From DAOTXK01 sp034435395 (GTDB lineage: Bacteria; Chloroflexota; Anaerolineae; Aggregatilineales; Ch27), in the NCBI GenBank assembly GCA_034435395.1, contig DAOTXK010000414.1:1-10666 (forward strand): a stretch of 10,666 nt of DNA. Reading direction: 5' to 3'. Below are positions 1-6,463 of this stretch, piece after piece. The notes beneath the pieces were generated by a model that made no database searches, was not told the DNA's origin, and worked only from the letters and a program-made list of their open reading frames with translations. The translations under genes were made by a program, and so were the position numbers. The first letter of the stretch is position 1. Each line of letters begins with the position of its first letter.

Positions 1-1
1 C

Positions 2-1606
2 TTGCAGGGTGCGCGGGCGGATCAGCAGGACTTCGTGGTCGTCGCTAGTATCGTAGAAACCACCGTCCGGCGCGGCGAACCGGGCCAGGGCCAGGTCGGC
101 CAGCCGCCGCGCCTCGCGGAACGCGCGCTCGTCGAAGGTCGTCTGGTACAGTTCCAGCAGCCCGTCGATCAGGTTGGCGTAGTCTTCCAGGTAGCCATTG
201 AGCCTGCCCTGGCCGTCTTTGAAAGTGCGCAGCAGGCGGCCGTCGGCGGTGGTCAGGTTCTCCATCAGGAAATCGGCGGCCCTGACGGCGGCGGTGCGGT
301 AGTCGTCGCGCCCCAGGACGCGCGCGGCCTCGGCCAGGCTGGCCAGCATCAGCCCGTTCCAGGCGGTGATCATCTTGTCATCCAGCCCCGGCGGGACGCG
401 CCGCGACCGGGCTTCGTACAGCCGCGCCCGGATCGCCCCGATCCTGGCCCGCAGCTCATCCACCGACAGGCCGAGTTTATGGGCGGCCACGTCGTCGTCC
501 AGCGGCACGTGGAGAATGTTGCGCCCCTCGAAGTTGCCGCGCCCGGTGACGCCCCAGTACGTGAGGGCGACCGCGGCGTCCCCGCCGAGGATTTCCTCCA
601 GTTCGGCCTGGTCCCACAGGAAAAACCTGCCCTCTTCGCCCTCGCTGTCGGCGTCGGTGGCGCTGTAGAAGCCGCCCTCAGGGCTGGTCATCTCCCGCAG
701 CACGTAGTCGTAGATTTCCTCGGCGATGCGCCGGTAAAACGGGTCGCGGGTGACCTGCCAGGCGTGCAGGTACAGACGGCTGAGCTGGGCGTTGTCGTAG
801 AGCATCTTCTCGAAGTGCGGCACCAGCCACCCCGCGTCCACGCTGTACCGGGCGAAGCCGCCGCCGATCTGATCGTAGATGCCGCCCCGCGCCATCCGGA
901 TCAACGTCCGCCGGACCATCTGCAAAGCGGTTTCGACGCCGGTGCGGGCGTGGTAACGCAACAGGAACTCCAGGATCATCGGCTGGGGGAACTTGGGCGC
1001 GCCGCTGAAGCCGCCGTTGGTCCGGTCGAAGGCCCCGGCCAGCCGGTGAAAAGCCTCGTCCAGCAGGCGGGGGTGGAGGGCGTCCGCGTCCCCGCTGAGC
1101 TCCAGCCCGTCCCGGCGGAGGGCCTGCGACAGGTTGGCGCTCACTTCCTCAACCTCCTGGCGGCGCTCCCGGAAGGCCTGGGCCACGCCCTGCAATATCT
1201 GACGGAAGGACGGCATCCCGTAACGCGGCTCAGGGGGGAAGTACGTGCCGCCGTAAAACGGCTTGCCCTCCGGCGTGAGGAACACGGTCAGCGGCCAGCC
1301 GCCTTGCCCCTGGTTCATGGTCTGCACGGCGGCCATGTAGATGCTATCCAGGTCGGGGCGCTCCTCGCGGTCCACCTTGATGTTGACGAATAGCTCGTTC
1401 ATCAGGGCGGCGGTGGCCTCGTCCTCGAAGCTCTCGTGGGCCATCACGTGGCACCAGTGGCAGGCGCTATAGCCGATGCTGAGCAGGATTGGCCGGTCTT
1501 CTGCTCTGGCTTTGTGCAGGGCCTCTTCCCCCCACGGGTACCAGTCCACCGGGTTGGCGGCGTGCTGGCGCAGGTAGGGGCTGGTTTCGTATTGCAGACG
1601 GTTCAT
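2..1606 (-). CDS. DUF255 / SSP411 (YyaL-type) thioredoxin-fold protein, 3' end cut by the window
   Basis: The 535 visible codons run off the left edge; family members are roughly 650-700 residues, so about the last 150 are missing. The start is ATG at 1604-1606 with a GAGGA ribosome site a few bases upstream. The N-terminus (MNRLQYETSPYLRQHAANPV) is the family signature and is followed by a CHWC redox motif at residues 49-52, then a DREERPDLD segment and a GGWPLTVFLTPEGKPFYGGT segment. A second domain with GGFSGAPKFPQP and VPHFEKMLYDNAQL motifs matches the alpha/alpha-barrel half of the family. There is no signal peptide, so it is probably cytoplasmic. Its physiological role is not established in bacteria; oxidoreductase activity is inferred from the CxxC. 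It stands alone, with its own upstream region and no partner in the window. Confidence 0.93.
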   Translation of the reverse strand, partial: MNRLQYETSPYLRQHAANPVDWYPWGEEALHKARAEDRPILLSIGYSACHWCHVMAHESFEDEATAALMNELFVNIKVDREERPDLDSIYMAAVQTMNQGQGGWPLTVFLTPEGKPFYGGTYFPPEPRYGMPSFRQILQGVAQAFRERRQEVEEVSANLSQALRRDGLELSGDADALHPRLLDEAFHRLAGAFDRTNGGFSGAPKFPQPMILEFLLRYHARTGVETALQMVRRTLIRMARGGIYDQIGGGFARYSVDAGWLVPHFEKMLYDNAQLSRLYLHAWQVTRDPFYRRIAEEIYDYVLREMTSPEGGFYSATDADSEGEEGRFFLWDQAELEEILGGDAAVALTYWGVTGRGNFEGRNILHVPLDDDVAAHKLGLSVDELRARIGAIRARLYEARSRRVPPGLDDKMITAWNGLMLASLAEAARVLGRDDYRTAAVRAADFLMENLTTADGRLLRTFKDGQGRLNGYLEDYANLIDGLLELYQTTFDERAFREARRLADLALARFAAPDGGFYDTSDDHEVLLIRPRTLQ

Positions 1607-1665
1607 CGTCGTCCTCGGTGCTGAATGGGCGAATAAACCAGAAACTTCTTTACAAAATTGACCCA

Positions 1666-1674
1666 TTTATACCA
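1666..1674 (-). promoter_or_regulatory. Candidate extended -10 promoter of the DUF255 gene
   Basis: On the minus strand the bases read TGG followed by TATAAA, an extended -10 (TGn) arrangement, about 60 bases upstream of the ATG at 1606. No good -35 hexamer lies 16-18 bases further upstream, which is usual for extended -10 promoters. The leader would be about 50 nt. This rests on motif resemblance only. Confidence 0.4.
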
Positions 1675-1699
1675 CATTGCGCGGCAAAGGCCAGGCCGG

Positions 1700-1735
1700 A
1701 AAAACCAACAGTGCGAAGCAGGCTCCGCACTGTTG
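1700..1735 (-). terminator. Intrinsic terminator of the LysM gene
   Basis: A perfect 10-bp inverted repeat (1706-1715 and 1726-1735) encloses a 10-nt loop. Read on the minus strand, the stem is followed by G and then five T residues (1704-1700). It lies 30 bases past the LysM stop codon and upstream of the DUF255 promoter candidate, so it separates the two transcription units. Confidence 0.8.
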
Positions 1736-1765
1736 ATGGGTATCGTCCGACCGTGGGTGGGATTT

Positions 1766-2314
1766 CTACGGGATCAGCAGCCGCTGGCCGGGATAAATCA
1801 GGTTGGGGTTGACCAGGCCGTTGGCGCTCATGATGGCCGACACGCTGGAGCCGTACCACCAGGCGATGGACGACAGATTCTCCCCCCACCGCACGACGTG
1901 ATAACGCGGCTGGGGGATGATCAGGCGCTGGCCGACATAAATCCGGTTAGGGTTGACAATGCCGTTGACGGCGGCCAGGGTATACACGTCCCAGCCGTAG
2001 CGCAGGCCGATGCGGAACAGATTCTCGCCGCTCTGCACGACGTGCACGCCGGACGCCGGCGGCGGCGTCACCGGCCCGCCGGTCGGCGGGATGATCAGCC
2101 GCTGCCCGACGGTGATGTAGTTGGGATTGGGCAGGTTGTTGTAGGTCATGAAAGCCTGCACGGTGGTGTTGTAACGCACGGCCAGCCCGCTCAGCGTGTC
2201 GCCGTACCAGACGACGTGCACGCCGCCGCCCTGGGCGGATGCGGTCGTCAGCCCGACGCCGAAGGTCAGCGCCAAGATGCCACTGATAATAACCAGACGC
2301 AGTGAACGTCTCAT
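1766..2314 (-). CDS. Secreted triple-LysM-domain protein
   Basis: 182 residues. An N-terminal signal peptide (basic MRRSLR, hydrophobic stretch to about residue 25, cleavage likely after ASA at 25-27) indicates export. The rest is three LysM domains at about residues 32-76, 90-134 and 138-182, each starting xHVVxxGxxL and ending in a GQRL(I/L)IP motif, with one Pro-rich linker (77-89). LysM domains bind N-acetylglucosamine-containing glycans such as peptidoglycan. There is no catalytic domain, so it is a binding or scaffold protein rather than a hydrolase. The start is ATG at 2312-2314 with a GGGGG ribosome site 9 bases upstream. It is transcribed divergently from the bactofilin; a shared envelope role is plausible but inferred. 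Confidence 0.93.
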   Translation of the reverse strand: MRRSLRLVIISGILALTFGVGLTTASAQGGGVHVVWYGDTLSGLAVRYNTTVQAFMTYNNLPNPNYITVGQRLIIPPTGGPVTPPPASGVHVVQSGENLFRIGLRYGWDVYTLAAVNGIVNPNRIYVGQRLIIPQPRYHVVRWGENLSSIAWWYGSSVSAIMSANGLVNPNLIYPGQRLLIP

Positions 2315-2354
2315 TTTTGGATGCCCCCATATCTAAACATATAGCTTTCGCTTA

Positions 2355-2360
2355 ATTATA
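2355..2360 (-). promoter_or_regulatory. -10 element of the LysM gene
   Basis: A perfect TATAAT on the minus strand, preceded by GGTG, lies about 40 bases upstream of the LysM ATG. The hexamer 17 bases further upstream (GCACGC) is a poor -35. The predicted leader is about 34 nt. Confidence 0.5.
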
Positions 2361-2405
2361 CACCTACCGGGCAATTCGCGTGCCAGGGTCTTCACCCCCA
2401 AAGCT

Positions 2406-2434
2406 TTGACATGCTCCCGGAAAGAGGGTATCCT
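2406..2434 (+). promoter_or_regulatory. Sigma70-type promoter of the bactofilin gene
   Basis: A perfect TTGACA -35 (2406-2411), a 17-bp spacer and TATCCT as -10 (2429-2434, four of six consensus bases). Transcription would begin near 2441, about 34 nt before the bactofilin ATG. This also shows that the upstream in-frame TTG at 2406, which is the -35 itself, cannot be the translation start. Confidence 0.7.
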
Positions 2435-2474
2435 GCCGGGTGAGCAGGCGTTGTTGGAGGGAGGGTTCAGAGAC

Positions 2475-3167
2475 ATGTCGTTTTTTGGAGGACGTCGGCA
2501 ACAGGGCACCGAAACAGCCCCACGCCCGGAGCCAGCCACCCCGGCCCCCGCGCCGCGCCAGCCAGTGGGCTTTGAGACGGTGCTTGGCGCTGGCACCACG
2601 CTGAAGGGCGAATTACGCAGCCAGGGCAACGTCCGGCTGGACGGCGTTTTTGAGGGCACCATGGAACTGGACGGCAACGTGCTGGTCGGCGAAACCGCCA
2701 AGATCACGGCGGACATCAACGCCCGCAACATCTCCATTGCCGGGGCGGTGCGCGGCAATGTCACCGGCAACAAAGTGCAGATTCTGCGCACGGGCCGCGT
2801 GTGGGGGGATATCAGCGCCAAGGCCATCACCACGGAAGAAGGCGCGTTCATCGACGGTAAGATCACCATGGTCAGCCACGAAGCCGCCCTACAAAGCCTG
2901 GAACCGCCCCCGCTGCCCGCGCCGGAGGCCGAGGCCGCCGCGCCAGCCGAGGAGACAGCCCCTGAGGTCGCAGGAGAAGAAGCCGAAGTGGTCGTACCTG
3001 AGGCCGCCGCCGAAGCCGTTGAGGAGGCCGCCGAGGCTGAAGCCGCCGAATTTGAGCCGATCCTGGACGAAGAAGACTTCGAGGACTTCGAGCACGAGCC
3101 GGAGACGCTTCATCTGCCATCTGAGGATGAAGAGCCGCCCCTTGACGAGGAGGACGCCGTCGGCTGA
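2475..3167 (+). CDS. Bactofilin with long acidic C-terminal tail
   Basis: 230 residues. Bactofilins polymerise without nucleotide into filaments that organise cell-envelope processes. Residues about 32-131 form the repetitive core, with short beta-helix-type turns such as GTTLKGELRSQGNVRLDG, GVFEGTMELDGNV, ARNISIAGAVRGNVTG and GRVWGDISAKAI. The N-terminal 30 residues are Pro-rich (14-30). The C-terminal 98 residues (133-230) carry 35 Asp/Glu and no Lys or Arg, so the tail is strongly acidic and probably disordered; most bactofilins have short tails. The start is ATG at 2475, preceded by GGAGGGAGGG (2456-2465) with a 9-base gap. It is the only plus-strand gene here, with its own promoter and terminator, so it is monocistronic. 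Confidence 0.92.
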   Translation: MSFFGGRRQQGTETAPRPEPATPAPAPRQPVGFETVLGAGTTLKGELRSQGNVRLDGVFEGTMELDGNVLVGETAKITADINARNISIAGAVRGNVTGNKVQILRTGRVWGDISAKAITTEEGAFIDGKITMVSHEAALQSLEPPPLPAPEAEAAAPAEETAPEVAGEEAEVVVPEAAAEAVEEAAEAEAAEFEPILDEEDFEDFEHEPETLHLPSEDEEPPLDEEDAVG

Positions 3168-3193
3168 TCCGTCAGCGCAGGAAGGCGTTTTTC

Positions 3194-3223
3194 ACCCTCA
3201 ACTCGACCGGGTTGAGGGTTTTT
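3194..3223 (+). terminator. Intrinsic terminator of the bactofilin gene
   Basis: A perfect 9-bp stem (ACCCTCAAC at 3194-3202, GTTGAGGGT at 3211-3219) with an 8-nt loop is followed by a T run (through 3223). It lies 26 bases after the bactofilin stop. The minus-strand reading has no T run, so it acts only for plus-strand transcription. The glycosyltransferase stop codon (3198-3200) lies inside the left arm. Confidence 0.88.
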
Positions 3224-4556
3224 GTGCGGCCCGGAGGCGGGGCCGCCGCGCCCACAACCAGGCGACGGCATAGCCGCTCATCAGGAACAGGAACGGATCA
3301 GCGGGCGCCCGGTAGCGGGTCGAGGGATGGAAGATCAGGTAAGCGACCGTGATCGCCGCCAGGACCGCCAGCAGCGGCCCGATGCGCTGCCGATCGCGGG
3401 CGGCCAGCGCCCACCCCAGGACGCCCAGCGCCAGCAGCGGCGCGAAGTAGATCACGTGAACAATCCGCGCGGCCTGGAAGGCGGGAGTCTCATAGAGGAA
3501 GACGGCGTCGTCCACGAACTCGATCGGGCCGACCGCCTCTTCCGGCGGCACCTGGTAGGGCGTGATCTGCGGGTTCCACAGCGTCAGGAACTTCTGCCCA
3601 AAATGGCGCGGCCACTGCCCCGGATTATCCAGCAGCCAGCGGATGGCCTGCTCCATATGCCAGCGGGAAGCTGCCGGCTCGCTCAGGCCCTCCGGCATCG
3701 GCGGGTAACAGCCCGCCCACTGCACGTCCCAGCCGTGCGCCAGGTAATCAGCGGCGCAGGGGCTGTTGCCCTGGTGCAGGTTACCCCCGAAGTTGGTGCT
3801 GGTGAGGACCAGCTCGCCGTGCAGCGCCGTGTTGCGGACCGCCCAGGGCAGCAGCACCCCGACCAGCACGATCAGCAGGGCCGCGCTCCCCGCCAGCGCC
3901 CGTCGCCAGCCCGCCCGCCGCCACCACCACAACGCCAGCAGCGGGACCGCCAGGACGACTATCGTTTTGGTCAGCGCGGCCAGCCCCAGGCACAGCCCCA
4001 CCAGGGCCGGCCAGCGCGCCTCCTGCCATACGGCCAGCGGCGATCCGGCCCGCGCGTCGAAGGCGGTCAGCGCCCGATATGCGCCCCACACCCCCGCCGC
4101 CAGCAGCAGGATGAAGATGGCGGTGTCGTTAGTGCTGAGGTTTTGGAAGATCAGGTAAGGATAAAAGGCGGTGAAGGCCGCCCCCAGCAGCGCCGGGGCG
4201 CGCCTTTCCGGGAAAGCGCGCCGCCCGATCCGGTCAATCAGGGTGATGGTCAGCAGGTCGAAGCCGATCTGGACCCCGGCCACGCTGATGGCGCTCCGGC
4301 CCAGGACGCTGTACACGCCGACCAGGAAAAAGATGTACAGCGGCGGCAGGTCGGAGTCGGCCTGGCGATCCTCATAGCGGGTGTAGCCGTGCCCGCTCAG
4401 GATGTTGACGGCGTAAGTGTCATAGCCGCTGGCCTGGAGCGACAGCGTCTCGCCGAAGAAGGCCAGGAATCCCAGCCGGACCGCCAGAGCGCCCACCAGG
4501 ATCAGGAGCAGCCAGCGCCGCTCCGTCCAATCAGTCACGCGCCGGTATTTCCCCAT
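3198..4556 (-). CDS. Integral membrane glycosyltransferase, ArnT/PMT-like (GT-C fold)
   Basis: 452 residues with many hydrophobic segments (about 15-35, 71-110, 120-160, 184-212, 219-240, 365-385, 393-410, 420-436). The family transfers sugars from polyprenyl-phosphate donors on the outer face of the membrane. GT-C hallmarks are an Asp in the first external loop (D46 in GYDTY), a PPLYIFFLVGVYSVLG segment at 71-86, and a C-terminal HPSTRYRAPADPFLFLMSGY segment. A periplasmic region (about 250-365) contains two Cys (C267, C283) that could form a disulfide. Donor and acceptor cannot be told from sequence. The ATG at 4556 lacks a clear ribosome site; an in-frame GTG at 4536-4538 (residue 7) follows GGGGAA and is an alternative start. 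It lies downstream of the methyltransferase and may be co-transcribed with it. Confidence 0.85.
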   Translation of the reverse strand: MGKYRRVTDWTERRWLLLILVGALAVRLGFLAFFGETLSLQASGYDTYAVNILSGHGYTRYEDRQADSDLPPLYIFFLVGVYSVLGRSAISVAGVQIGFDLLTITLIDRIGRRAFPERRAPALLGAAFTAFYPYLIFQNLSTNDTAIFILLLAAGVWGAYRALTAFDARAGSPLAVWQEARWPALVGLCLGLAALTKTIVVLAVPLLALWWWRRAGWRRALAGSAALLIVLVGVLLPWAVRNTALHGELVLTSTNFGGNLHQGNSPCAADYLAHGWDVQWAGCYPPMPEGLSEPAASRWHMEQAIRWLLDNPGQWPRHFGQKFLTLWNPQITPYQVPPEEAVGPIEFVDDAVFLYETPAFQAARIVHVIYFAPLLALGVLGWALAARDRQRIGPLLAVLAAITVAYLIFHPSTRYRAPADPFLFLMSGYAVAWLWARRPRLRAAQKPSTRSS

Positions 4557-4683
4557 GTTTGTATTTGCCAGGACACCAATATGAATGACAGGGGCACGCG
4601 AGGCGACGCCGGTCCCGCTGTGCCCCCTTCCGCCAGAGTTTTGTTCGATTGGTGGCCTTCAGGGCCTGCCACCGGCGTATAGA
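4557..4683. other. Intergenic region with two inverted repeats
   Basis: This 127-base gap between methyltransferase and glycosyltransferase contains a 7-bp perfect inverted repeat (GGGGCAC at 4591-4597, GTGCCCC at 4620-4626) and a 6-bp one (4651-4656 and 4668-4673). Neither is followed by a T run on the minus strand, so neither is a standard intrinsic terminator. They may be leader or mRNA-stability structures. I see no convincing promoter here. Confidence 0.4.
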
Positions 4684-5619
4684 TTACCGTCTGCGGGCCG
4701 TGATCGCCACAATGTCCCACGGGTTGATGTACGCCGACCACTCGGACAGGCCCAGCCGCCGCCCCAGCCACTGCCCGATCCGGGCGACGAGCGGCAGGTA
4801 CATGCCCAGCCGGTTCAGAAACAGGCTCATGGTGACGTATTTACCCACATGGCGACTATGGATCACGTCAAACCCGGCTTTGTCCAGCATCGCGGTGAGC
4901 GTCCGGGTCGAGAAGTAGTAGACGTGCTCCTCGGAGAGTTTGTAGCCCACCCAGCGCCGGCCGGTCAGCCGGGCCGGGAGGCTATCCACGTCCGGGGTGG
5001 CCAGGGCGAGAATGCCGCCGGGCCGCAACAGGGTGGCGGCCTTGTCGAGGTAGCCCATGGGGTCTGGCACATGCTCGATCACGTCCCACATGGTGATCAG
5101 GTCGTAGGTGATTTCCGGGTAGTCCAGGTCCAGAAAATTGCCGTGTCGGGTGTCCAGGCCGAGCCGGTCGCGGCTGTACTTCACCGCGAAGGCGGAAATA
5201 TCCAGCCCCTCCGCCTGCCAGCCGCGCCGCTGCGCCTCCGCCAGGAAAAAACCCGCCGCGCAGCCCACGTCCAGAACCCGCCCCGGGGCGACGAATCGCT
5301 CCAGGAACTTCAACCGCCGGGCAAACGTCCGGCGGATGTTCGGCTCGTCCTTGAGATAGTTGGTGTAACCGACCGTGCCCGAATCCGGGTTGCGGAAATA
5401 GGTCTCGCTGTACAGCTTGTAGAGGACCTCCGGGTCCGGGCGCGGGCTGACGTACACCAGCCCGCACGCCTGGCACTGCACCAGCCCCCGACCATTGCCG
5501 GGGCAGAACGATTTTTGATCGGTGCTGCCGCACAGATTACAGGGAACATCATGACGAAGTACGTCCACCCCCATCCGAGGTGGAGACTTCTCCAGTAAAG
5601 TCACAACCTCCATGGTCAC
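4684..5619 (-). CDS. Class I SAM-dependent methyltransferase with N-terminal zinc ribbon
   Basis: 311 residues. The N-terminal part carries two Cys pairs (CNLC at 27-30, CQAC at 49-52), a zinc-ribbon arrangement, followed by a GLVYVSPRPDPE segment as in sugar- and small-molecule methyltransferases. The Rossmann domain follows: motif I VLDVGCAAG (115-123), acidic D140 ending the second strand, WDVIEHVPDP (178-187) and LLRPGG (197-202). This fits the UbiG-like Methyltransf_23 group; the substrate is unknown. The next gene being a membrane glycosyltransferase suggests modification of a sugar or lipid-linked glycan, which is inference. The start is probably GTG at 5617-5619, since AAGGG (5627-5631) lies 7 bases upstream; ATG at 5611-5613 (residue 3) is the alternative. 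It is a cytoplasmic protein. Confidence 0.88.
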   Translation of the reverse strand: MTMEVVTLLEKSPPRMGVDVLRHDVPCNLCGSTDQKSFCPGNGRGLVQCQACGLVYVSPRPDPEVLYKLYSETYFRNPDSGTVGYTNYLKDEPNIRRTFARRLKFLERFVAPGRVLDVGCAAGFFLAEAQRRGWQAEGLDISAFAVKYSRDRLGLDTRHGNFLDLDYPEITYDLITMWDVIEHVPDPMGYLDKAATLLRPGGILALATPDVDSLPARLTGRRWVGYKLSEEHVYYFSTRTLTAMLDKAGFDVIHSRHVGKYVTMSLFLNRLGMYLPLVARIGQWLGRRLGLSEWSAYINPWDIVAITARRR

Positions 5620-5666
5620 GCGGATACCCTTCGGATAAGTCAGCGTTCAGATAAAATGATGATTTC

Positions 5667-5672
5667 ATTATA
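5667..5672 (-). promoter_or_regulatory. -10 element of the methyltransferase gene
   Basis: A perfect TATAAT on the minus strand, preceded by GGTG as at the LysM promoter, lies about 48 bases upstream of the GTG start. No good -35 is seen at 16-18 bp. The AT-rich surroundings (about 5640-5705) contrast with the GC-rich genes and support a promoter. Confidence 0.55.
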
Positions 5673-5729
5673 CACCATTTCCAGTTGAGAGGAAGCCTTT
5701 ATTTTGGCACAAGGATCAAAGTACTGGAA

Positions 5730-5766
5730 GGCTGCCGGCATCGGTGGCAGCCCGTCCCGCAGGGAC
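5730..5766. other. Tandem hairpins between four-helix protein and methyltransferase
   Basis: Two perfect inverted repeats stand side by side: GGCTGCC/GGCAGCC (5730-5736 and 5746-5752, 9-nt loop) and GTCCC/GGGAC (5754-5758 and 5762-5766, 3-nt loop). They lie about 50 bases beyond the four-helix protein stop. On the minus strand the outer stem is followed by TTCCAGTACTTT rather than a true T run. They may end transcription of the upstream unit in a non-canonical way. Confidence 0.4.
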
Positions 5767-5816
5767 CATCCTGACTCTCGGAGACACAGGCTTCCCAAAC
5801 GAAGGGGACCCGCCGG

Positions 5817-6254
5817 TCACTCGTCCCCCCCGTCTTCCTCTCCCGGCGGCGGGCCGAGCAAGGCGAACAGGATGACGCCCAGCGAAGCCACGGCGAATCC
5901 GCCGATCAGCCCGGCGGCCTGTAAATAGCCCAGAAAAGGCCCGTCGGTCAGGCCGGGGGGATGAGAGCCAAAGCCCAGCAGGTCGCCCAGCCCGGCAATG
6001 GCCGCGAACAACAGGCCAGACGCGCTCAGCCGCACCGCGATCTGTTGGGCCAGGTTGTGCGGCGTGTGTGGGTAATAAGCGCCCTGCACATACAGCAGCG
6101 CGCCGCTGATCAGCAGGGTGAACCCGGTCAGGATCACCACGATCTGCAACACGCCGATCCCGGCTGTCGCATCCAACCCGGTCACGCCGGGGAACATGCC
6201 CATAAACGCCAGAACCATCCCCAACGTGCTGATCGCGATACCGACCTGTGCCAT
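5817..6254 (-). CDS. Small membrane protein with four predicted helices, unknown function
   Basis: 145 residues. I do not recognise the family. Hydrophobic segments lie at about residues 4-24, 33-56, 73-93 and 107-133, and the tail (GPPPGEEDGGDE, 134-145) is acidic and hydrophilic. It has no cysteine, so it is not a DsbB or VKOR partner for the two nearby DsbA-like proteins. Notable loop residues are a YYPHTPHN stretch between helices 2 and 3 (60-67) and GFGSHPPG between helices 3 and 4 (94-101), both His-containing. The start is ATG at 6252-6254 with a GAGG about 10 bases upstream. It lies 209 bases downstream of DsbA-like gene 1 on the same strand; whether it belongs to that unit is uncertain. 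Confidence 0.75.
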   Translation of the reverse strand: MAQVGIAISTLGMVLAFMGMFPGVTGLDATAGIGVLQIVVILTGFTLLISGALLYVQGAYYPHTPHNLAQQIAVRLSASGLLFAAIAGLGDLLGFGSHPPGLTDGPFLGYLQAAGLIGGFAVASLGVILFALLGPPPGEEDGGDE

Positions 6255-6463
6255 GGTCAGAGGGCCTCAGGGAAACTTTCACCTAGCGGCTGCCGGTTGC
6301 CGTCAACCGGTCAGGTCCGGCGACGATGGCGCGGGCGGTGCCCGCCGACGGCATGTCCGACCGCCGGACAGACTCCGCCCACAGCGGCGAAACCCAACGA
6401 CCGGGCGGGCCGATCACTTCTTCGTTGGCGGCTCCCGGCCTGCCCCGCGCCTGTCCCGGTTGC
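6255..6463. other. Hairpin-rich intergenic region
   Basis: No gene is seen. Three perfect hairpins follow one another: CCGGTTG/CAACCGG (6293-6310, 4-nt loop), GCGGGC/GCCCGC (6331-6345, 3-nt loop) and TGTCCG/CGGACA (6354-6370, 5-nt loop). A wider pair, CCAACGA/TCGTTGG (6394-6400 and 6422-6428), lies just past the DsbA-like 1 stop; on the minus strand it is followed only by GGTTTC, a weak terminator at best. A TTGACG on the minus strand, within the first hairpin, resembles a -35, but no matching -10 is present. Confidence 0.45.

Noticed and set aside
2..1393. Long plus-strand open frame opposite the DUF255 gene
   Set aside because: It lies in register antisense to a clear family protein, begins at a TTG at the window edge and shows no domain-like sequence; a high-GC shadow.
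1766..2314. Possible DNA tandem repeat in the LysM gene
   Set aside because: The similarity is between protein domains; the three DNA copies have diverged, so it is an ordinary multi-domain gene.
2406..2474. Upstream TTG start extending the bactofilin by 23 residues
   Set aside because: The TTG is the -35 hexamer of the gene's own promoter, and a strong ribosome site precedes the ATG at 2475.
3222..4682. 486-codon plus-strand open frame opposite the glycosyltransferase
   Set aside because: The minus-strand frame has clear transmembrane segments and family motifs; this one is Gln/Arg/Pro-rich with no fold-like pattern.
5817..6254. Four-helix protein as DsbB/VKOR partner of the DsbA-like proteins
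   Set aside because: It contains no cysteine, which those reoxidases require.
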